NCBI RefSeq assembly: GCF_014839805.1
Contig: NC_051138.1
Span: 9,484,983 to 9,548,982, forward strand
DNA from: Manduca sexta
Lineage: Eukaryota; Arthropoda; Insecta; Lepidoptera; Sphingidae
DNA length: 64,000 nucleotides
Reading direction: 5' to 3'
Position 1 is the first letter of the stretch. Each line of letters begins with the position of its first letter. The notes beneath the pieces are model-generated. The model saw nothing but the letters and a program-made list of their open reading frames with translations, made no database searches and had not been told where the DNA came from. Shown here one piece after another: positions 47,715-60,203 of the stretch. The position numbers were made by a program, and so were the translations under genes.

Positions 47715-48660
47715 TGAGAATCTATTTATTAACACGTTTAAGCCTAAGATCTAAATGTATTGTTAAACCAATTGTGAAGGAATTGTGATAAAAGTAGACG
47801 TAAATATTAATTATTTATTACTATTTATATTTCACTGCAGTTGATTTTGTAGTGGTTGTTAAAAGACTTTACCTGTTAAATTTAAGTAACTTTAAAATAT
47901 GGTGCCCATTGTTTAAATTATAATATAATTTTATTATAATTGACAAATTAGTTTTATTTAAAAAAATATTTTATTATGTTTTCAAACCACATAACTCAAT
48001 TAATGTTATCAGACACATTAACATTATAGCAGAAATTTTAAATAGAAAAAATCACTAAGTGAAACACTACATTGCATACAAATACACGTTAAAATAAAAC
48101 AGAATTCCGTTAAACAGGTAACTAAGGTTTTTTACATGAAAATCGGATTTTCGAACCTCACGTGCTATACTTTACTCCTCTAACAAAACATAAACTCTGG
48201 AAACCATTGACCTATAACTATATTTTAAAATTATTACACTAACTGCGAGGAGTCTTACGGGATCCTTAACATCTATACCAAGAAGACTTAATTAGGAATT
48301 CTAAACAATACAACAACTAAACTGCCCACGTCGTATTTCAATATTTTACTCGATAATAAAATTATAATGAACGTTCTGTTTCTTCGCGTAAGTGAAACAT
48401 TATTATTTGGCTGTTATTAGCATAATGCGTGGACAAAATATTATCTTGACAAATATAATCTATGTTAAGTGAAATTATTATACCTAGATTTACCTGCATA
48501 TTCTCTCGTTTATTGAAATCATGTAAGTTTAATAATTCCACAATGTTACCAAAATTACATTGACCACGTCTTAAAAAAGTGCACTGCAGTTGATAAAGTC
48601 CATAGCAACATATTATCTGCTCTTTCTGCCTGTATCCATAACTTGTGTATTATTAAACAA
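47715..48660. other. desaturase 3' UTR and downstream intergenic sequence
   Basis: AT-rich after the stop codon. No single poly-A signal stands out, as several ATTAAA/AATATA-like motifs occur between 47790 and 47960. No gene seen. Confidence 0.4.
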
Positions 48661-48949
48661 CTAGTTAACCCGACAGACGTTGTCCCGTCTTAACTGTGAA
48701 TTTGCTGCGCGCATTCTGTCAATCGTTGACATTTATGTATTTCAAACAATGGACCGTTATATAAAATTAATATTTTTGTTAAGTTTTCTTAAATTTTCTA
48801 ATTTTCCGCGAAATTTTTTGAATTTTTTCTTTCATAAGAACCTTCTCCTGATAATAACAAACACAACAAAAAACGATAGTGAAATCGGTCCAGCCGTTCA
48901 CGCGTGATGGCGTGATCAAGGGAAATAGGGATTCATTTTTATATATAGA
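48661..48949 (-). mobile_element. Helitron-like repeat H3, short copy
   Basis: Minus strand: starts TCTATATATAAAAATGAATC at 48949, reads CCATCACGCGTGAACGGCTG, ends ...GTCTGTCGGGTTAACTAG before T at 48661. It shares its 5' half with the copy at 29718. The 3' CTAG|T end is Helitron-like. A plus frame over it (48680-48907) is not a gene. Confidence 0.6.
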
Positions 48950-49249
48950 AATGAACACAGCTACCTATAGCAAGCAAATTTTGGGCATACATGCTGGAAT
49001 GATCCAGGTGAATGATCGTGATATGAGCGGATATTGATTCGGTTCTATTAGTTCGAGGAAATTCGCGTGCAGGCCGGACGCTACACAAGGTTTACAAATT
49101 CAGATAAATCACACATCACGAGCAAAACTTTTAATATTAAACGATGCTCTTGAATTTTATTTCATTTACAGGTATCTTAACCAGTAAGTTTGCGCTAGGG
49201 AGTTATATTTGCCATTCATGAAAAACCGCTGAATTTTTATCGAGCTATT

Positions 49250-49345
49250 GATTACACACATCTATGATCTACTGTAGTAGATCATAGATGTGTAATCATC
49301 TATAATATTAAAAGTGTTTGTGAACTGTAGTTCACAAACACTTTT
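49250..49345. repeat. two adjacent hairpins with identical ACT-GT-AGT tips
   Basis: Hairpin 1: arms ACATCTATGATCTACT (49258-49273) and the exact complement (49276-49291), extended by GATTAC/GTAATC with a 2-base offset. Hairpin 2: 17-bp perfect arms AAAAGTGTTTGTGAACT (49310-49326) and complement (49329-49345). Both have the 2-base loop GT between ACT and AGT and lie 12 bases apart. Confidence 0.8.
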
Positions 49346-49349
49346 TAAT

Positions 49350-50150
49350 TACTATAGAGGTAAATTATTAAAATGAAGATTGAGATGTAAAAACGAATTT
49401 AAATAAAGTCCACTTTTAAAATAAATATATATAATACCACTCTATGAGAGCAATGAATTATAATTAACCTAAGTTTCAATTATACAAAAGTGCAAATAAT
49501 TCATAACTAAGTAGCTACATGTTTGTATAACAAAAGCACAATTATTAATCTGCAAAGTGCTTGTTGTTAATAGCGGTCTACGTTCAAACACGCATATAAT
49601 ATATTGTGTGTATTCGTTGCTTACAAAAACGAGGAAAAACACTTATTTACGACAGAAAATATTTGTGAATAGTGTGAGTTTTTATGCTAAAAGTCGCGTT
49701 ATTGAGTGCCCATGACGTTATGTCGGGTGACGAGTGTAACACAATATGTACTTGTATAGGCGTAGAGCTGTGTAGGCAGTAATTTCAATTAGGGGAGGTC
49801 GTATTGTACTGCATAGTATGGATGCTTTCAATTTGACTGATTGTATATCCGTAATTACTTTCTCTCTCAGGGTGTGCGTTTTTTAGCATATTTATTCAAC
49901 CATTAATTTTATTATGCTAAGTAGAGCTCTTATAGAGTCTATATATAATGTTCTTAAGGGTAGCATTATAGCCTATCCATTTGTATTATTCCGATTCCAG
50001 CTGATATCTCACCAGTCTTAAAGTCGCTGGCTTAGTATTACAAGGCCCTATGGTATTTTTATTTATATTAGATTTTTTTTTTCTAAATTTAATTTTGGTA
50101 TAAATTAAAAAGACATTAATGTAGCTCCTTATTATCTATCGGCATTTATA
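49350..50150. other. intergenic, no gene seen
   Basis: AT-rich. Nothing recognised as coding or as a known repeat. Confidence 0.4.
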
Positions 50151-50162
50151 TACATAATATAT

Positions 50163-50470
50163 ATGTCGCCGCAGCACTGGTGAATTTCCGGAGTGATAGT
50201 GGCGCCATCTATCATTACATCGAGGAAGTATTAGAAAAGGAGGGAGGTCGACTGCTGTCAATATAAGGACCGGCCGAACGACGAGAGCTGAGTCTTGTAC
50301 GAGTCTTGTAGAAGTCTTCAGCAGTCTTGTTTGGACGCTCGAACCGAGGACATTGTGTATTCCGCTAGTGTTACTATGCAATAAATTGTTAGTGAAGTAA
50401 AGAAGGGTTTCAATAATTGAATAACTGTCTGGAAAATAAATATAGACCGGTGATACCTTACCGGTCATGT
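50163..50470 (+). repeat. possible solo LTR or other promoter-bearing repeat
   Basis: A GC-richer block begins TGTCGCCGCAGCACTGG and includes a TATA-like CAATATAAGGACCGG (about 50258-50272) and AATAAA (50380-50385) in LTR-like order. No clear CA terminus or target duplication was found, so LTR status is a guess. The long minus-strand frame over it is probably chance. Confidence 0.3.
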
Positions 50471-51532
50471 AAAAAAATAACGAAGTAAATAGTTTTCACT
50501 TCGACATATATAATTCAATCTGCGAAAAATACATAAAGTAATGCCTTGTAATAATGAGTCAGCCAAGTGCAGAAATAAATTAAAAAAACTTTAATGTGCT
50601 CGCGGTTCCGTCTACATGGACACTCACATTGAAATCCGCCTAGAAGCATACATTTCTTCTGTAAAATGCCTAGAATTTGTAGGACAAAATCTAATTATTG
50701 TATACTAATTAATTATATCCAAATCGGTCCCAGATTTTATGTCATCTAAATACTTAAGTACGAAATCATCTACTTGCGTTCACATACTCGTATATCGGTA
50801 GAATTTTTCAACTCAGTGGTTTCTGCAGTGAGCACTGATATTTCGTTATGATGCAGATATTATGTGACACACAATTGTGTACGGAAATGGAACGATAGTT
50901 TATTGGAAATGTGTAATGTAGATATATTACTCAATAAAAGTCCATTCTTGTTTTATTCTCTTAAATGTGTGTTTTTTAAAATTATCGTAATTTCCTTGAT
51001 TAGTGGTTGATAAAAAGGCTAAAAGGAACCTATATTCTAACTTCCAAATATTAAGCTGCATCTAAATATTTGCTGACATTTTGTTATAAATGTTAAGTAG
51101 GTAGTATAAATGTCATTTACATGTTTTATAAGCCCAGATACGTAAGCCTATATTTTAAAATAGCTAAATTATTTTTAATATTTTAAAATTTTTGTAACGT
51201 GAAGCTTTTATATACACCCCCATTTTTAACAATAATAAGTAAAAACAGAATAGCTGATAAATTTGCTTTTAACACCTATAACAATATGCAACAAAACAAT
51301 ATTACTATGTAACATGAGCCTCGCCAAAAAATGGGCGGGGGACGACTCAATTACTTTACACACATTAATGTTATTACCGAAGTATATCCACGACATCATC
51401 CTGTAAAATATACAGTACTGTGGCCTTCACGAAGCTCGTCGAGATCAGTACTTTCCGCGCTCTAGTCACGGTGACATCGACCCTCGGCGGGTGCGGTTTC
51501 ATGTTCACTCTAACCCACCCAAAATTTTAGGA
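50471..51532. other. upstream region of the GPCR gene
   Basis: AT-rich. Near the gene, GATCAGTACTT (51443-51453) is initiator-like and AAATATACAG (51406-51415) is a weak TATA-like motif about 35 bases before it, a possible promoter. No ATG lies in frame between the stop at 51404 and the chosen start. Confidence 0.35.
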
Positions 51533-54500
51533 ATGATTATAGTAGACGACAGTGAAAAATACAACAATAATTCATACACATTCTTCGGGCCGCTTGGCAT
51601 GGCATTCCATGACAACGGAATCGCGCTGGAGGACACTTATACCGTTAAATGTTTGTTAAGTGTAGTTCTACTGTTGGTTATGATTGTAAGCATTACCGGC
51701 AATGTGTGCACCTGCGCGGTGATCGCTCGCAACCGCTCGATGAGGAGTCCTACCAACTGCTACCTCTTCCATCTTGCTGTCACAGACCTACTGATGGCAT
51801 TTTTTGTCCCTATAGATATTTACATACTCTGGATACCCGAATTCTATCCGTTGGGAGAAATCGGATGCCGGATTCACTTGATTCTCTTCGACTGCCTATG
51901 CAACTGCAGTTTACTCATAATAACAACATTTACAGTGGAGCGTTATATGGTTGTTAAAAAACCATTCTTACGCCAAAAGCTTTCGAACAATTCTCGAGTT
52001 TGCAAACTGGTTGCTGTGATGTGGTTCATATCATGTTGTTTTTGTATACCTGATCTAGTGGACATAGATTTTAAAGAGAGTAAAAAATATGTGTTTTGTT
52101 ATGTTACCATGTCGTACATAATGACGTTGATTATTACCGCGGAGATATTCGTCTTCTACGTAATACCACTGACCATAATCATAGTTATGTACGTGCTCAT
52201 TACGATTGAACTAAAGTTCAAAAAGAAATTACGAAGCAGTCCAGCAAACGGACAACAGAACCGGGACAAGGCTGTAATAATGCTCGGTATGTAATCTACA
52301 AATCAATACTTTATCAGCCAACATTCAGCGGATAGCTTGTCGATTGTCATAAGTCCCATACAAAGCCACACAAAAACCACTTGATTAGATATTTTGAATC
52401 AAGTTATCAATTACATATCGCAACTGTAACCATTATCCCAAATTTAAATAACGGTACAGAGAACTTGTTGTGCTGTAGCTCAGTGCCCCGTCGATTGCTA
52501 GGGCCTCCAGTCCCAAATAAAGACAATAGACAATATTTAGTTTTCATTTTTGTGTAGCGTTAATGTTATGTTATGTTATAATGTTATGTTAGCGTTAAAT
52601 GATATATTTTACTATCGTCTTATTCTTCCTGTACTGTCTAGTTACATTGCTATCAAATATTTTTCGTTACAAGATGGAAAAAACTATCAATTATTTCATT
52701 AGTTAAGCAGGCCCAGAAACTAGAATTAGCTCAGGGCCCACCAACACTCAGTCCGCCACTAGGTTATAGTATTTTTAAAAAAATGTGTTTAAAATAATTT
52801 TGTGCTTATTATGTGCTAAGGGCAGCAGGTAATTCTAATATGCAAGTCATTTTTATCACACGTTTCGTAATTATAATTTAGCTACATTTATCTTTTTATT
52901 TAGAATAATAATGAATTTTGCAACATGTTGATTGTTGGCAGTCATATAATTAACTTATTAATTACCATTACCCACTGCAAAGGGTATGTTATGCATTTAG
53001 TGTGATTCTTATCACAATTTTCCTGGACTGGATCCCTCAGAGAAAATTAACGACAGGCATACAAACGGTTGTAAATACTAACCATGATATTTTATGAGAA
53101 AAACCACCTTATACAATATATTAAGAAGTATATTTTCTTCTTCTTTTTTTACAATACCGCTGCCACTGTTTATTTATTGGTGATTTTGTCAATTTCGAAT
53201 GATAGTAGCAAATACAAAAAAAAGTCAAAACAATCTGGTAATCAAAAATACTCCGTAAAAGTCTACCTATTTTGCCGATCTACATTAGAATGGGATAAAC
53301 GTGGGTGGAGAGGAAAAGTTTACGACATTGCCATGCATATTAACATTCCTACTTTATAATTAATTTATACTCATCAGATTGTCGAAGCAAGCAAATTATC
53401 TTCGACCGTACTTTAGCAGTGTTTAAGAAAAAACATATTAAGATCACCGAACCTTTTAAATATTTGTTTTTTAACCATTTTCTGTTCACAATTTGTTTTC
53501 AGGTGCAGTAGCGCTTTCATTTTGCGTATTCTGGGCACCATATTGCGTGCTCCGTATTATGTTAATTTGGCCCAAGTTTACTTATGAAGAGCACTACAAC
53601 GTAAGTACCTATTATATTTTCAATTAAATTCTCCATCATCCTTACATTATACACTTATAAACTACTAAACGGATTTCCATTGAATTTGGCATGAAGGCAG
53701 TTTGAGAGTTTTTTGACGACATAGGCTACTTTTTTCCCGGAGAAATATATACTTAGAAGGATTTTCATCTCGAAAAAACCATTGCGGCCGAAACTGCGAG
53801 CAAAAACTGATACTGATATAAATGTAAAAGATTATGAATATGTTTATTATTGTGTTTTATGTTTTTTTCCGAACAGGGTCCCTGGAATAAAATTGACAAC
53901 GGAAAAACAATCGGATGTAAAATCTAAACAAAATCTATCTATATTATGTTTTAAACGGGATGTTTGTTAGAACACATAAACCACTGTGGCTTTGATTGAA
54001 ACTAGGCATACAAAGAAAACAAATCCTGGGTTATCATGTACGCTACTTTTCATCTCTAGAAATATTATTGTTGGACTTTATTATATTTAAATTTCTAAAT
54101 ATTTACAACTTACTTTATTAATAGTTTACTTCACAAACTTGAATCTTAGTACATTACATCTTAGTAAATATTTGCATACGTTAAAAAATAAGTAATAAAC
54201 ACTTCAGTACGACAAACTTAGTATTACACAGTTAGCTCGCATTCTAAGTGTTAAGGCTAACTTAGACTAAATTTTGGGAACTTTGAACCGGTTTCTTGGA
54301 GTTATATTCCTAGCGCCTAGTAGAATTCGCATATCTGTACGTCCAGTCGACATCAGTTGTTTTAATTTCTATATTATAATACATTTCTAAGATGCAATTA
54401 TTTTACGAGTTAGTCTGAGAATATTATCGGTTAGCGCGTAAATTTTTATATTTTTAATTTTATTTGGAACAAAAAACAACTGTACAAGTGACTTATTTTC

Positions 54501-57500
54501 TTTTCTTTTTTCTAGTTTTCTTATGTTAATGGGTCCTTTAGGCATACGTGAAGAATTATTACGCCGATCATCCAGTGTTTATCCAGTGATAATCTCTTGT
54601 TTGTTAATACTTTTCCTGTTTTTCACTGCACTTAACATCAGATGCAGCAACGTCACTTTGCCATGCTATTATATATTTACAAAAATGGTGAAATTATCAA
54701 AAAAGAGGCATGAGGTGTGTAGAGAAGGTAATATACTATAAATGTGCAGTCAGAACTTTTACTTAAATATAAATGGCAAAACTAAAGTTAAAATGTTTAT
54801 AAACTAAAAATATGGGCACAACACATAGTGACAAATGCTATGTTTATCACTCGTCAGATTAACGTTCATCAAATAGTATTTAATGTGCCTAAAAAAGGCT
54901 AATTACTTAATTAATTATAATAGGACAGTTAAATCTATCGATTTGTACGAACTAATGGACGCTATAAAACCACAAATTTTAAGGAGAATTTTATTACACC
55001 GTATTTTTTTATCAATTCTTTATTCCGTAAAGCCCGTCGATAACTCAATTTTTATTTTTTTTTGCAATTAAAAACCAGTGAACATAGATTCGATGAATAG
55101 GGTACTCGTTACGTTGTCCCTCTACAATAATGCCGCCTACGCTATGCCGCACCGCAGCACGGATGAGCGCATTACATCTGTGCGTGGCACGGATGCTCTC
55201 TGTTGGAATGTGTTATTTAGTAAAATTATTACATGCATATTATAATTAGGTCATGGTACTCGAACAATTAACGTTTGATTTGTTATCTTTTTCTTTGCGA
55301 TGGAACTTGTATAAACAAGGAATCTTGGTTTCAGACGTGGAAGATTCTCAACTACTTATGTTACAACTCATACGTGTCCAGTGCTGTTAATCCGATCCTG
55401 TACAGCCTGATGTCAAGAAAATTTCGACAAGCTTTCAAGGTACCTCTTAAAAAACATTGCAACATTTATTCATTATGATGGTGAGGTCTATCATGTGTAA
55501 GAGTCCGCCTGGGTAGGTACCACCGCAATGTCACTGTTGTGTTTCGGTTTGAAGGACAATGTAGGCAGTGTAACAACTGGACATAATAACACTTAACTCA
55601 TGTCTAAGGATGGCGAGCGCAGTGGAATACCAAATAATTCTTTGTAATTCAAGGTGTTGGATGGTGTTCCTACTATTTATAGGCGGTCGTATCGCTTACC
55701 ATCAGACGAACGGCAAGCTCGTTTCGTCATTTAAAGCATTAAAAAAAAACTCTATTGAAGCAAAATAATTCGTATTTTGCATGATTCGAGGTAATGTGTA
55801 AAGAAAGTAAGTTTCCGTGGTTATTATTGGTTAAAGTTATGTAGCATGGTTATTTATTTTAACTTCAAGCCTCAGGCATGTAGCCTTCACGTGGAGCTAT
55901 TGACTTAATTTATTACAAAACACAAGCTGTGTACATAACACAAGCTTAAAGCGTGACAAGAAAACAAACGCTGAGTCGATTATGAACTTTCGTTTATTTC
56001 GTCTCGTTTTAACACATTTTTATATAAAAAAAACCGTATAAAATTATACTCACGAATATATTCCCCTTTGCAACGTATGTGTTGTAAATTGTGGTGAGTC
56101 ACAATCATTCCTAGAGCGGGTAATATTAAGTGTGAGTTTTTGATTTTAAAAGACATTTATTGGCAAAATTTTAATTTGCACCTAGGTTAACGAAGTAGCC
56201 GTCCCTTTTGATCAAGTCACCGTTGTACCAAAATAGTGTTCTAGAACTATATTGTTTATCGAAATCTTAGTGCGGATGTAGAGAAGCCTATGCATGTGCA
56301 AATGAAGCAATTATTCCAAGCAGCCTGCTATAACTCAACTATGTGAGAACTACACTGTGCTGCATCTCTCTCCTTATTTCACATTGTGTAATATATCTCC
56401 ATTCATCTTATTATTGTGAACTTATAATAATAATAATATTAAATACTATCCCGTAGGAAATATATACTAATTGTGTGATTAACAAAATTGCTTTTTGTAT
56501 ACATAGCAATATCCATTCCCCAAAACCTAAGGGGCTAACACCGATTTTTACAGGCTAGCGTAAATAATTAGGTACCTCTAAGTCTTATTCCCTGTTGAAC
56601 TTTAACTGGAAACAATTTCGATGTTGACCGAAATTTTTTTTAGCTAATCACTTTTTATAAATTAGTCTCAGAAAGTTTTGTGTTAAAGAAAACGCTTCCA
56701 GAGCTACCGAGCTCTAATTTACCGAAATTGAAGTCCCTAGAATACGTAAGTATGTTAGTCAAGAAGTATATAAGTAATAATTAGTGAAGAATTATATACA
56801 TTAAAAAATATATAGGTACTTGTATGGAATAATACATTTAAATAGGGGTAAACATTATTCAATTTCCTTGGGATTATACTACAGCAACTTAAAAACAGAG
56901 GTAAATGAAACAACACAAATAAATGACAAAACATTCTAGAGCTAAATAATTGGACGATACGTTACTAACAAATTGGCTAGCCAGCGTAACGAAAACTACT
57001 AATAAAGCGAAAGGCAATTATTGAATAAGCAAAATGAAAAATGATCTATCTCTTGTAGACGAAACGAGATGAGAAAGATAAAAGAATTACAATAATAATA
57101 TGTTGTCTACGTTCTATACAAGATTAATTCACAGACCGCCTAACATAAATGGAATTAGTGCTATTGTTCCTCTCGCAGTAAACAGATTAAAGAATTGACA
57201 GTTGCTACAGCGAAAACAATTAATCTAGTATTTCTAGAATTCAGATATTATATTACGAATATACTATGAAATGTTATATTGGGTTATTAGGACAAAATGA
57301 AGTAAGAAGTAGCTTTCTACTAATGGCCATTTTTTACACAATGAAAATGTTATACAATAACTCCCACACTAGGCTTAACCCGTTCTGTGGATTCACAAGT
57401 AAAAATGTAGATATTATGGTTTACGATAAACGAAAATACTCGGCTTACAGTAATACAATTCTAAAAGTATTTTATGAGAAATTCATAAAAGTAGGTTAGC

Positions 57501-58655
57501 AAGATTTAATAGATATCTGTGTGTGTGCATGTGTATATCCATCCGTGTGCAGTATACATACGATGATTTACAATTTTTTAAAATATATTCGGCTAAAATT
57601 CACATACAACTGTATAAGTATCCCAGACAAAAAATATACTTATCCTTTATAATTCCTGTTGGGCTTCATGCCCGTTCAGCCTGTTTCTCTTCGCCATAGA
57701 GCATTTTTGATATGTCAGCAAAAACAATGTTAAGAAAGATAAGGTTTTTTTTTCAAATACTTTATCAATCGTGTTACAAAATTATGAATTATAATCGAAA
57801 AAGCTGAGCATTTCTTAATAATAATAAATTAAACAATTTAGTTGAAGCTATTGTCAGTTAACAAAATAGTGACATCTCGATGATGACAAAAGAATGGTGT
57901 CTTGCGTGTGGTGCACCAAGTTAAAAGTATTTGTGCTCTTGATCGGTTTACATACTTTTGAATTTTTTTTTATATGATAATTCTTCTAGCTATTTTAATA
58001 TAATAATCATTAACATGTTGCGGCTATAACCCGCATAAAGGATGACATCCTGTATCTTCATGGCAATAATTTCACTAAACAGAAAGACATTCTTAGTACA
58101 TTTATAGAGTTGCGCAATAACATGTTAATTTTAATATAACCTCATAATATACTTTTCTCGAAGCATTTGGGGCATTAATTCTAAATAAAAGTATTTCTGG
58201 GCGCTGGTCTAGGTATTTTGCATGTTACTAAACAATCTCAATTTTAGACTCACTGGTTGCAACTCTGCTTTATTCGGCAGACTGGTTGATTCATTATTGA
58301 GAATTTGCTACATCGCTAAATTTAGAAGGCCCTAACAAAGGGCAATCTGTTTTAATAGTACTAATTTACGCTATAAAATAGAAAAAAAAATCACGCATAT
58401 GTGGTAGCGGTAAGCCGAGAGTCCAACAACACGATAATAGCATACTGCCATGTTGGGACACAAACAATTTATTTTCCAATCAAACCCAAAATTCCGTAAA
58501 TTCCAATCTTGTATAAGTTTGCATTATTTTTTCAGGATATTTTCAATGGACGGAAACCGCGTGCTAGAAAAAGGATGGACTCCACCAGAAACTCCTTATT
58601 GCGGAATAACACCTGCAGAGATATTATTATGAGTGATATAAAATTATATACGTAA
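51533..58655 (+). CDS. neuropeptide G-protein-coupled receptor, rhodopsin class, PRXamide/pyrokinin-receptor-like
   Basis: Plasma-membrane receptor for a peptide hormone. Exons 51533-52286, 53503-53600, 55335-55439 and 58536-58655, GT-AG, phases 1,0,0, give 358 aa plus stop. Seen: N-glycosylation site NNS near residue 12; TM1 with GN (56-57); TM2 LAVTDLL (81-87); Cys112 and Cys189 for the extracellular disulfide; TM3 ending VERY (ERY 136-138) followed by MVVKKPF; TM6 FCVFWAPY (258-265); TM7 NPILYSLMSRKFRQAFK (303-319) with helix 8; and a basic C-tail from exon 4. The spacing and the YLF.LAV.DLL and TFTVERY phrases are closest to pyrokinin/CAPA (neuromedin-U-type) receptors, but it looks diverged and the ligand is unproven. 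If intron 3 were retained, the tail would be VPLKKHCNIYSL (stop at 55478). ATG 51533 is the first in frame after a stop. Confidence 0.85.
52287..53502. other. GPCR intron 1
   Basis: Contains a block 52470-52750 with GCTCAGTGCCCCGTCG on the left and TCAGTCCGCCACTAGG on the right, possibly ends of a degraded hAT-like or other DNA element. The ATGTT repeats near 52565-52590 are simple sequence. No coding exon. Confidence 0.35.
53601..55334. other. GPCR intron 2 with a Helitron-like remnant
   Basis: 53640-53815 resembles the 3' third of the H2-type element (CTACTAAACGGATTTCC, GACATAGGCTAC, AAACTGCGAGCAAAAACTG), strongly decayed and without a CTAG end. The rest is AT-rich. Confidence 0.45.
55440..58535. 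other. GPCR intron 3
   Basis: 3.1-kb intron. At 55560-55735 it holds an S2-type SINE/dispersed repeat fragment (GGATGGCGAGCGCAGTGGAA, then TATAGGCGGTCGTATCGC and TTACCATCAGACGAACGG). Otherwise AT-rich, no exon recognised. Confidence 0.45.
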
Positions 58656-58902
58656 TGAGTAAATACTAGTAAATAATTAAAGTAACCATATGCAAGTCAT
58701 GTATATACATTATGTATTCAGAATCAATTTTCTAATCGTTAGAAGAAATGTTATGCATCACATAATAATGTTATCGTGATTAAATATAAAATTTAACTAA
58801 TGAACTATTGGTAGGTATCCATGCAGTGCGCTACTGTTATTTGTTCCTGTTATATACAGTATGTAAGGTTATTCTACGAACTTGTTTAAAGACATTGAAT
58901 AC

Positions 58903-60195
58903 CAGTGGCGAAGCGTCCATACAAGCCGATTCCCACCGGCTTCCCTTTTAGGTTTTCGGTGATACTAAACAAAATATTTAATAGGCAAATATAAATTTAC
59001 AACATACCAGACAGTGAACAATAATTATAATAGCTTAACTTATTAATTAATGATCACTTAATAATGACATCTATCGGCGAATAGCCCGTTGTTTGTTAAT
59101 TTAATCGAAATCGATTACCTATTTTAAATAACGTTAGATGGCGCACCTTGTATTTAGTTCCCCAGAAATTCCGTTACCAAAGTGAAATTGTGACGCCACT
59201 GGCCTAAGGTAACCCGCTGTCAAGCGGCTTAATGTCGTAGTATGTTTTTAATATAGATGGCAGCACTTTGTATGAATTTCTATGCCAGTGTTTGTCGGAA
59301 TCGCGCGGAAGATATGGGCAAAGGGAACCCGAGCATTTTCGGCTTCACGTTAACCGACTTTGTATAGTTGTCACTTTTTACGTCCATTAAACGTCATAAT
59401 TTATTATGCTACCAAGTTGCGGTGTTTGTAAATTGTCATATTCATTTTATTTTTTGATAGTTTTGTGATATTTAGTTACCAGCGCTTTGTTTATTTAGAA
59501 ACTACAAGTAAATGTGTATTATAATGGAATTAACTACGTGTGATCAGTTTAATGTCTACCTTTACGTAAGTATATTATTAGTCTGTAATTTCACATATTA
59601 GTATTTAGATGGTTAAATATTAAAAGTAGATCTAAAAGTTTTTGATTTTAGACACAAAATGTGTGTTAGAAGAAAATAAATACTTACTTATTATATTTTA
59701 CTGAATTTAAAACGATACAAGCAAAAGTTAACAAATAACCTTTCTTGATTATTTAAATTGATAATTATATACGTTTATCATGTAAGTACCTTTAAACTGT
59801 TGGTCTGTTTGGCGATCATGATACCTATTTCTATATGGGGTAATTACATTTAAAGTTTTATTTTGAAAAAAAAAATACAGATACTTATTTGGAGGTAGTG
59901 TGGTTATAATTTTAATACTTACTTTTTTTGCTGTTATAACAAATTAATAGGTAAGTACTTATATTTGTGATTAATGGAAGGTGAATTATCTACATTTATT
60001 GTTCGATTTTATAAATGTTTCAATTATTTACGCATAATACGTAATTTAGTAGGTATGTCAACGTTAGTCGATTTCGAATCAAGACTAAGTCGTTGTCTTA
60101 GTTTTTGTTTTCCCATAAATTGCTCCCGATATCTTAAGTGACTCAAATTTTTTCACACCGGGTTACCTTTTGAAAAATTTCACCCTTCGCCACTG
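58903..60195. mobile_element. hAT-type DNA transposon, non-autonomous
   Basis: Terminal inverted repeat CAGTGGCGAAG at 58903 and its complement CTTCGCCACTG ending at 60195, flanked by perfect 8-bp TTGAATAC (58895-58902 and 60196-60203). CAGTGGCG-type ends plus an 8-bp duplication are diagnostic of hAT. The 1293-bp body has no transposase frame. It lies just downstream of the GPCR stop codon, within what may be its 3' region. Confidence 0.9.
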
Positions 60196-60203
60196 TTGAA
60201 TAC

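Noticed and set aside
47504..47754. Several frames on both strands over the desaturase 3' end
   Set aside because: Out-of-frame shadows of exon 4.
50136..50468. 110-codon minus-strand frame
   Set aside because: Lies in a GC-richer repeat-like block whose plus strand shows LTR-like TATA and AATAAA order; protein has no family features.
52470..52750. Possible second hAT element in GPCR intron 1 (TCCGCCACTAGG end)
   Set aside because: Ends do not form a convincing inverted repeat and no 8-bp duplication could be found.
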